A stretch of 64,000 nucleotides of DNA from Aaosphaeria pasadenensis (Eukaryota > Ascomycota > Dothideomycetes > Pleosporales). This document shows, one piece after another, positions 57,350 through 64,000 of the stretch. A program made the position numbers and the translations under genes. The notes beneath the pieces were generated by a model. That model saw only the letters and a program-made list of their open reading frames with translations, searched no databases and was not told the DNA's origin. Every line of letters begins with the position of its first letter. Position 1 is the first letter of the stretch. Location of the stretch: contig JAKLMB010000019.1 of NCBI GenBank assembly GCA_022813625.1, positions 62,001 to 126,000 of the forward strand, written 5' to 3'.

Positions 57350-58364
57350 GATTGCTTGTAGGGGTCGATTGAAGTAATCTCGAGATCGGTCTTGAAGAGA
57401 ACCACCACCGCATGAGTGGTCAATTTTAACTATTCTATATTCACTTGTGTCTAAAGGCAGGGGTTCTTTGATTTATGAGTTTAAATTTCGAGCATTGATT
57501 CATTAGGTCAAGGAAACCAAAGCATGTACTATCGAAATCAGAATCTCTATTCAACAATTTGCGTATGGAAAAGCATCACCAACAGCTTAGACCAAACTTT
57601 TGAAGTAATGTGGGCTATACTTATATCTGGGAGGACAAGAACAGAGTCTGCTAACTTATGATCTTCTCTAGAGGGTAATGTCTTCTTCACTAACATAGAT
57701 GTAGAACACTATTGCGTGCGTGTGCATTTCTGGGCAGTATGCAGCAACTCCAACGGTAATAATGACGACAAAAAAGGTGTGTTTACGGTTTGTCCATGTA
57801 ATTTTACAGCTTCAGATTGCCAGCGGGCTCCCTTCATTCATCTAGGAATTGCGAGGTGAATGACACGAAACTTGAGTTTTTAGGGGGCTTGAGTAGCAGA
57901 ATGGGGGATTTGCGTATGCTACGTTCGACACGGATAGTAAATACGGCAAGTGGCCTACATTAAGAACCCTGCCTCTTCGTTAGCTCAGTGTAGTATAATT
58001 ACTAGAGATACTATAAAGTATTGCATTACTTAAAGTTACCGTCTTTCCAGAATGCACCTGCAGCTCATATCTGAGGTGTTAGGCATGAACTACTCATGAA
58101 GTCCAGATTTAGTAAGATTTACGAGGTGTGTATACTACGAGTTGGTGGACATATTTTGATAGCTAATTTATGGAAGACGGATGTTGCTATCGATAAAGTA
58201 ACTTGCATCTGATTGAGTACACTACGGAGTAAGCTCTCCGCATCTGGAATTGCCCCTCTCATGGTATTAGAGCGACCAGGGGAACATATTTATATCTGCG
58301 CAGAGTCTTTAGCGAAACCAAAGCATCATAGCGGCCTTCCATTGTTACGTGCTGCCGCTTCACC
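57350..58364. other. intergenic region upstream of GH12 gene
   Basis: About 1 kb, A/T-rich. A tRNA A-box-like string (GTTAGCTCAGTGTAG) starts at 57979 but no B box follows. One TACGGAGTA motif lies at 58223-58231. A TATA-like element is listed separately. Confidence 0.55.
58287..58294 (+). promoter_or_regulatory. TATA-like element of the GH12 gene
   Basis: TATTTATA lies 71-78 nt upstream of the GH12 start codon at 58365, a usual distance in filamentous fungi for highly inducible hydrolase genes. Confidence 0.5.
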
Positions 58365-59346
58365 ATGAAAATCTCCACTGCGCTATACGTCGGTCTTCTA
58401 TCTACTGCTTTAGGGACACCGCTTCATGGTATATTCTTGATGCACTGGAAAGTGAAGAGTACAAACAGCTCACAACTGCAGTGGCTGCTACCAACAACGT
58501 ACAGCGCGGCACACCAACCAGCCGCGATGCGTCTTCCGTCCAAGAAACAATCAGTCTCTGCACTCAATACGCCTATTACGCGGCGAACGGTTATGAAGTC
58601 CTAAACAACCTCTGGGGCAAGGACTCAGCGACCTCGGGATCGCAGTGCACATATTACGAAGGCACTTCTGGGTCCGGCATCAAGTGGAGCTCAACCTGGA
58701 CATGGCAAGGAGCCGAGAACAATGTGAAGAGCTATGTTTACGCCGGTCGTCAACTCACCAAAGGTAATACGATTGCCAAGATCAAAACCATGCCAACGCA
58801 GATTGATTGGAGCTATAACACCACCAACAATGTACGCGCAAATGTGGCGTATGATATCTTTACGGCTTCAGACCCAAATCACGTCAATAGCAGTGGGGAC
58901 TATGAACTCATGATATGGTACATATACGGACCCAAGCGGGCGAGTTTCTCAGAGTTGACATAACACAGGCTCGGTCGTGAAGGTGGAGTATGGCCAATAT
59001 CACAGGGAGGATCCCCAATAGCCACGGTTACGATCGCAGGATACAGCTTCGATATTTACTTCGGCTACAACGGATCGATGAAGGTGTATAGTTTCGTGAG
59101 ATCTGGTAGCAATGATATAACCAGCTTCAAGGCTGACGTCAAGTTATTTTTCAACTACTTGGTCAGCAATCAGCAGTTTCCCTCAAGTTCGCAAAATCTG
59201 ATCGGTGAGCAATATAATTCATAATTCATGAGAGTATTTCAGCACTTTACTAATGCCTAGCAGTATATCAGGTAGGTACAGAGGCTTTTACCGGTGGGCC
59301 TACTAAATTCTCAGTCTCCTCATTCAGTGCTAGCATTACTGTCTAG
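58365..59346 (+). CDS. GH12 endoglucanase/xyloglucanase, secreted, 272 aa
   Basis: Four exons: 58365-58428, 58482-58917, 58969-59204 and 59264-59346. Splicing joins a signal peptide (MKISTALYVGLLSTALG) to the GH12 jelly-roll. The family landmarks are all there: SGSQCTYYEG, GIKWSSTWTWQGAENNVKSY, the nucleophile Glu163 in DYELMIW, SPIATVTIAGYSFD and the acid/base Glu252 in VGTEAFTGG. The C-terminus SVSSFSASITV closes the fold. GH12 enzymes cut beta-1,4-glucan or xyloglucan internally; which one is preferred is not clear from sequence. Between the signal peptide and catalytic domain lie about 20 extra residues. No cellulose-binding module or linker is present. Confidence 0.93.
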
Positions 59347-60759
59347 CAAGCTGTACATAGAACTTTCATTGGGTTCTCTCAGCAAGTTGGAATTTTTTTG
59401 GGTTTAGGATTTAGCATAGGAGAAAAGGTGTAGGAGCAGAGGGCGGCTGAGAGCCCTTGTTACTATTGCAAGGTTGATAGCGAGATTAATTACGTTAAAT
59501 GGGGAAGAGGGGCGATTATAGCGATTATTACTATTAAAACAACTTATGAGAATAGCTAGTATGAAATAACGCTAAACGCTTCTTATAGAAACGAAATGTT
59601 AAGTTGCACACATCAGCAGATTAATGATCGATTCGCGCTACCTGAGTTTGGTGATCACTATAGTTGAGCGTATTGTCGGGAAGGCGGGATACGTGAGAAT
59701 CTTCGGGGATCATGGGTAGGGCGGAAAGCACTAATCAGGGCATAGATAGATCGACCAAGGCAGCCGAGAGACATCGAGGGATCACCCTCTCCTTCCGTAG
59801 GTATATTGACGGTGGCTAATATCTATCTATCCTACCTATCCACCAATCGTGTGTCGTCCCTGTGATGCTCCCTACTACAGAGGCGTCTATTCGCGACAGT
59901 ATTGATTAGGATGGCGACCTTGCGTGAATCTGCGCCCAACAGCAAGCACAAAGCTGGAGTGCATCAGTGCTAACTGTAAAGTCAATCCATACGTAGCAGA
60001 AATTCAACCGTGCTAGAACATATAAGGGCTACCTTGACTTCAACCAACTTTAACTTTACGTAGACGTCGAGTATTGGTAGGATCATGTATAAAGAGCGCT
60101 CTGTAGTTCCACAAACCCAGTCAGACCGAAGCGATATATGTACGACAAACAGCAAGGAATCCGGTTTGGATAACCCACCACAAAAGGATCCATGTCAACC
60201 AATTATAATAGTCACACGGGTATACAACAGCCACGGGAATATCGCGACTGGAACCGAGGAGGGCAGAATCAATCGACTGCGAGCCTGGATATTTCGATGT
60301 AACACAAGATCCCAACCGCAACTTACGTAGTAACAGCATCGTACTCATTTAGGAGTGTTTTTCAGGTGGTAGGCTTTGCTTCAAAGGACTAGGATTTGCA
60401 TCTGCCGAAAAAGATTTCCGGTGGATACGAGGCCTGTACATACAGAGACAGTAGAAGGGTCGAAGCTGGGATATATAGTTTTGTATACGAGCTACGTCTA
60501 GCGGTAGCAGTTTCCGGCAGTGGAACGGGTCCAATGTTGGACTACTACGCAGGTGGTCTAAACACCGATCTATTGTTGTACGAGGGCTTTGCATTTGTAA
60601 AATGCAAGTACCTAGAAGAGTCTATGATTGGATTTCCAATGGCTAGTTGAATTGACACGGTGATCTGAAGATCTCGATAGATATATGACCCTCTCTTGCA
60701 GATTCCACTGTATCAGGACCGAATCTTCTCAACTACCACACGTAGACAAGTTCGCAACA
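59347..60759. other. intergenic region with a possible orphan frame
   Basis: About 1.4 kb between GH12 and GH93 genes. At 60020 a TATAAG sequence is followed 65 nt later by an ATG (60085) opening an 81-codon frame. A second frame of 84 codons lies at 60396-60650. Neither resembles a known protein, and I could not join them into one gene with confidence. The rest looks non-coding. Confidence 0.45.
60085..60330 (+). CDS. possible small orphan ORF, 81 aa
   Basis: The ATG follows a TATA-like sequence at a plausible distance. The product is polar, with a short hydrophobic stretch (PIIIVTRVY) and no signal peptide or recognised domain. It may be a chance frame, a first exon of a decayed gene, or a small lineage-specific gene. 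Evidence is weak. Confidence 0.15.
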   Translation: MYKERSVVPQTQSDRSDICTTNSKESGLDNPPQKDPCQPIIIVTRVYNSHGNIATGTEEGRINRLRAWIFRCNTRSQPQLT

Positions 60760-61973
60760 ATGCGTTTACTCATTTCAGCATTTGGTATAATCTTTGTACC
60801 CAACACTGCCGCCGACGCAGGCGCGAAGGGGCCCGAACCGTGGGGTTACTTCACGAACAATACCATCTACCAGCCTCATGCATCCGAGTCTATCACATAT
60901 CCACGGTTTGTCGAGCTGATGGACGGCACCATCATTGCCACTGCGTCGCTATCAGGCCACCAACCGGGTTACTTCCCCATCTTTGAGAGTGAGGATGGTG
61001 GTGCGACCTGGAAATACATCTCTAAATTACAGGATCAAGTCAATGGTTGGGGCATTAGCGCACAGCCTGCACTGGCAGAGCTCACAGAGCCTATGGGCGA
61101 TTACGAAACCGGAACAATCTTGGGTGCTGGAAATAGCTGGAGTAACAATGGCACGAGAATCGATCTATATGCTAGTAAAGATAAAGCAAGGACATGGGAA
61201 TTTGTCAGTCAGATTGCTCAAGGCGGTCGACCGAACACCACAAATGGTGCAACTCCTATCTGGGAGCCCTACCTCTTGTAAGTCACAACCGTATAATTCT
61301 CACTCTTCGCCTCGTATTCGTTGACAAGTGCGTGCACAGGCAATACGAAGGCGAGTTAATCGCTTTCTACTCGGACCAACGTGATCCCAAGCACGGCCAG
61401 AAGCTCGCACACCAGACATCTAGGGATCTGAAGACATGGGGTCCTGTCGTCAACGATGTAGCTTATGAGGAATATCTGGCCCGTCCAGGAATGACTGTTG
61501 TGGAATACATACCGCCCCTAAGAAAGTGGATTCTAGTCCATGAACTGCCCATCGGCAATTCGTCCTCCCATGGCGTCAACTATCCAGTCTACTACGTTAT
61601 GGCCGACTCGCCTCTTGAATTCGCCAAAGAGCAAGGTCGTCCGATTGTCATCAACAACGTGACGGCACCTAATGCTAGTCCTTACGTAGCATGGAGTTCC
61701 TTGGGCGGCCCAAACGGCACGATCGTCGTCTCAGACGCTGATAGAGCACAGGTGTACACGAATTCATTTGGTGGAGATATCGATAAGTGGGAAGAGCATG
61801 GAACACCTGCTGGCGCAGTTTATTCCAGGGCTATCCAAATTTCCAAGATGTATCCCAACCGGTTATCAATTTATGGGGGGGAAACCTTTGATAACATCGG
61901 TAAGAAGCTGTACACACCATTCTCGATCACAGTAGTACAATTAGATAAGGTGCTCAAGACTCCAGTCAAGTAA
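60760..61973 (+). CDS. GH93 exo-1,5-alpha-L-arabinanase-like secreted enzyme, 383 aa
   Basis: Two exons: 60760-61277 and 61340-61973, joined through the Leu codon of EPYLLQYEGEL. A short signal peptide (LLISAFGIIFVPNTAADA) precedes a six-bladed beta-propeller with sialidase-like repeats. Landmarks are YPRFVELMDGTIIATAS, SEDGGATWKY, NGWGISAQPALAELTEP, NSWSNNGTRIDLYAS, GGRPNTTNGATPIWEPYL, YSDQRDPKHGQKLAHQTS and VYYVMADSPLEF. These match the GH93 arabinanases (Abnx/Arb93A type), which release arabinobiose from the ends of 1,5-alpha-L-arabinan in pectin. The length fits the family. True sialidase activity is unlikely. Confidence 0.88.
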
Positions 61974-62748
61974 TGGCAGGTTGGGGGGGAATTATACGAA
62001 ATAATGAGATTAAAATCGGCTAGACGAACATTATCTCGATACGCATAAATTACATACAGAAAGACTTCCATCGATTCAGACGTTTTTCAGTACCTTTCCG
62101 TTAGTCTCTACAATGATTGTAGTAACTGTATTTTTAGTAGGTATAGTTGCAACTTTTGCTCACTATTCTTATGACTGACGATGCCGGTCGGCTCGTGGAT
62201 TTGGTGAATCAATAGACCAGAGAATATCGTCTATCAGTAACAAAGTGTAACTTGTGACGACAGAATCTAGAGGGGTCATCGTGCAAGCATATGGATTTAG
62301 GCAGCATAGGTGGGTTTACATACATACTTTCGTGCTGGGATTGAGGTCATAAACTGAGGAGTTAAATGTCTCAATACTGGTATCTGCAGCTACGGCCCGC
62401 TTCAATTATTCTATTAGGCAATGAGCACATCCATCCGAACAAATGAAGCTGGTAAGAATTGAAGCAATTCCCGTGACACGGTGCCGAAACTTCATCAGGA
62501 ATTGAACTATTTAAATTACCCCGCTCCATGCAGCCGTATTCTTGGTTAAGTTTGTTTACAAGCAATTTACCCAACTGAGATCTCGAAATGGCTGAACGGG
62601 AAGATCTACTAACGGATAGTAATTGAATTCCAGAATACAACTTCATCGCTTTATAACTCTCAAAACACGACGCAAAATGTAAGTATTTTTTTAATATGTC
62701 TTCGAATACGACAACACTCTATTGCCTTTGTTACACACTCTCTTCAAA
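61974..62748. other. intergenic region upstream of GH3 gene
   Basis: GH93 3' UTR and GH3 promoter, A/T-rich. No protein-like frame or RNA gene recognised. Confidence 0.55.
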
Positions 62749-64000
62749 ATGGTCTTGTTTTCAGCAATCAGCTTGGTAGGAGTTGCGTCTCTGATTCCTT
62801 TGGCATTCGGCGCTGTGGGCCCGGACTGTATCAATGGGCCTTTAAAATCGAACAAAATCTGCGATGTAGACGCAGACCCAACAGAGCGGGCTGCTGCACT
62901 CGTTGCAGGAATGCGGCAACAAGAGAAGCTTGCAAACCTAGTTAGGTATGTACTGAGGAGCAACCCCTGCATCGGCAACTAAATGTCCACAGCAAGTCTC
63001 CTGGCGTCCCGCGTCTCGGACTTCCAGCTTACAACTGGTGGGGTGAAGCTCTTCATGGTGTAGCTGGGGCTCCTGGGATCCAATTCTCCGGTGAATTCAA
63101 ATCGGCGACATCTTTCCCGATGCCACTACTGATGTCAGCCGCTTTCGATGACGACCTTATTCATAAGGTTGCGACGATAATTGGGACCGAAGCAAGAGCC
63201 TTTGGTAACGGTGGAAAAGCTCCGTTTGACTTCTGGACGCCGAATATAAACCCTTTCAAAGATCCACGCTGGGGTCGTGGCTCAGAAACTCCCGGCGAGG
63301 ATACAACCAGGATTAAGGGCTATGTTAAAAGCTTGATATCAGGACTTGAAGGCGATGATCTCAAGGAGCGACGCATTATCGCTACGTGCAAGCACTTTGC
63401 CGCGAACGATCTCGAAGATTGGAAGGGTACTACAAGACACAATTTCAACGCACAGATCACACAACAAGATCTAGCTGAGTACTACCTTCAGCCGTTCCAA
63501 CAATGTGCAAGAGATTCTAAGGTAGGATCATTTATGTGTTCATACAATAGCGTCAACGGTGTCCCAGCGTGTGCGAATACTTTCCTAATAGGATCAATTC
63601 TTCGAGACCACTGGAAGTGGGATGGAAAAAATTATATTACCAGCGACTGTGAAGCTGTACTAGACGTATCTCAAAACCACCACTATGCGTCCTCGAATGC
63701 TGAAGGTACTGCGCTGACATTCAACGCCGGAATGGACAGCAGCTGCGAGTATTCTGGATCTTCAGATATCCCAGGTGCCTGGAGCAGTGGCATGCTAAAT
63801 GAGACTACCGTCGATAGGGCCTTGAACCGTTTGTATTACGGTCTCGTCCGTGCAGGCTACTTTGATGGCTCCGCAGCAGTGTACGGCAAACTAGGCGCCG
63901 CTGATGTTAATACCAAAGCAGCACACCAGCTAGCACGACAAGCGGCTGCGGATGGGATTGTAATGTTGAAGAATGACAACACTCTACCACTTTCTCTGGG
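62749..64000 (+). CDS. GH3 beta-xylosidase, secreted (5' part; runs off window)
   Basis: Exon 1 62749-62945, intron 62946-62992 (47 nt), then exon 2 from 62993, open to the window end. A signal peptide (VLFSAISLVGVASLIPLAFG) leads to GPDCINGPLKSNKICD and the GH3 N-terminal barrel: GLPAYNWWGEALHGVAGAPG, FWTPNINPFKDPRWGRGSETPGED, IATCKHFAAND, FMCSYNSVNGVPACAN and the nucleophile Asp in ITSDCEAV. The YNWWGEALHGV and DCEAV forms mark the fungal beta-xylosidase branch (XylB/Bxl type) rather than beta-glucosidases. About 400 residues are visible of a usual 770-800. The C-terminal domains with the acid/base are outside. Confidence 0.92.

Overview
This window comes from the nuclear genome of a filamentous ascomycete (Pezizomycotina). 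Genes are mostly split by introns of about 50-110 nt with GT...AG ends and CTAAC/CTGAC-type branch sites. The proteins are typical of moulds: an Och1-type mannosyltransferase, an annexin with a Pro/Gln-rich tail, Dal5-type permeases, a Zn2Cys6 regulator, an AmdS-like amidase, and GH12, GH93 and GH3 enzymes. The genus cannot be fixed from the sequence alone. I reconstructed exon structures by reading splice sites and keeping frame. Twenty protein genes are called, two of them cut by the window edges.

Left part (1-28 kb): widely spaced housekeeping genes with long non-coding stretches. These are the 5' end of a probable 2OG-Fe(II) oxygenase (minus strand, cut at base 1), a conserved 573-aa leucine-rich protein, an Och1-like mannosyltransferase behind a very pyrimidine-rich leader, a Gln-rich small protein (minus), a single-pass membrane protein, an annexin, a PGAP4-like glycosyltransferase with a membrane hairpin inside its catalytic domain, a Dal5-family permease and a 74-aa Cys-rich microprotein. 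The gaps at 3.35-9.58, 22.9-27.9 and 28.1-33.3 kb hold no gene I can support.

Middle (33-41 kb): a tail-anchored inositol polyphosphate 5-phosphatase (minus), a short-chain dehydrogenase with a mitochondrial-type N-terminal extension, and a GRAM-TBC-EF-hand RabGAP of the Gyp2/Mdr1 type.

Right part (41.4-57.4 kb): a dense run that looks like a catabolic gene cluster. In order: a mitochondrial-type acyl-CoA synthetase (+), a secreted (alpha/alpha)6 glycoside hydrolase (-), an AtuA-family protein (+), an amidase (-), a PPOX-like flavin-binding protein (+), a Zn2Cys6 transcription factor (-) and a second Dal5-family permease (+). Amidase/PPOX-like and regulator/permease are divergent pairs with short shared promoters. 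Both promoters are rich in CGG/GTCGG triplets, the half-site type that Zn2Cys6 regulators bind. The arrangement suggests uptake of a small amide or carboxylate, amide hydrolysis, and further oxidation through CoA-linked steps. The substrate is unknown.

Far right (58-64 kb): three secreted plant cell-wall enzymes in a row on the plus strand: GH12 endoglucanase/xyloglucanase, GH93 exo-arabinanase and a GH3 beta-xylosidase cut by the window end. With the secreted hydrolase at 44-46 kb they suggest a saprotroph or plant-associated fungus.
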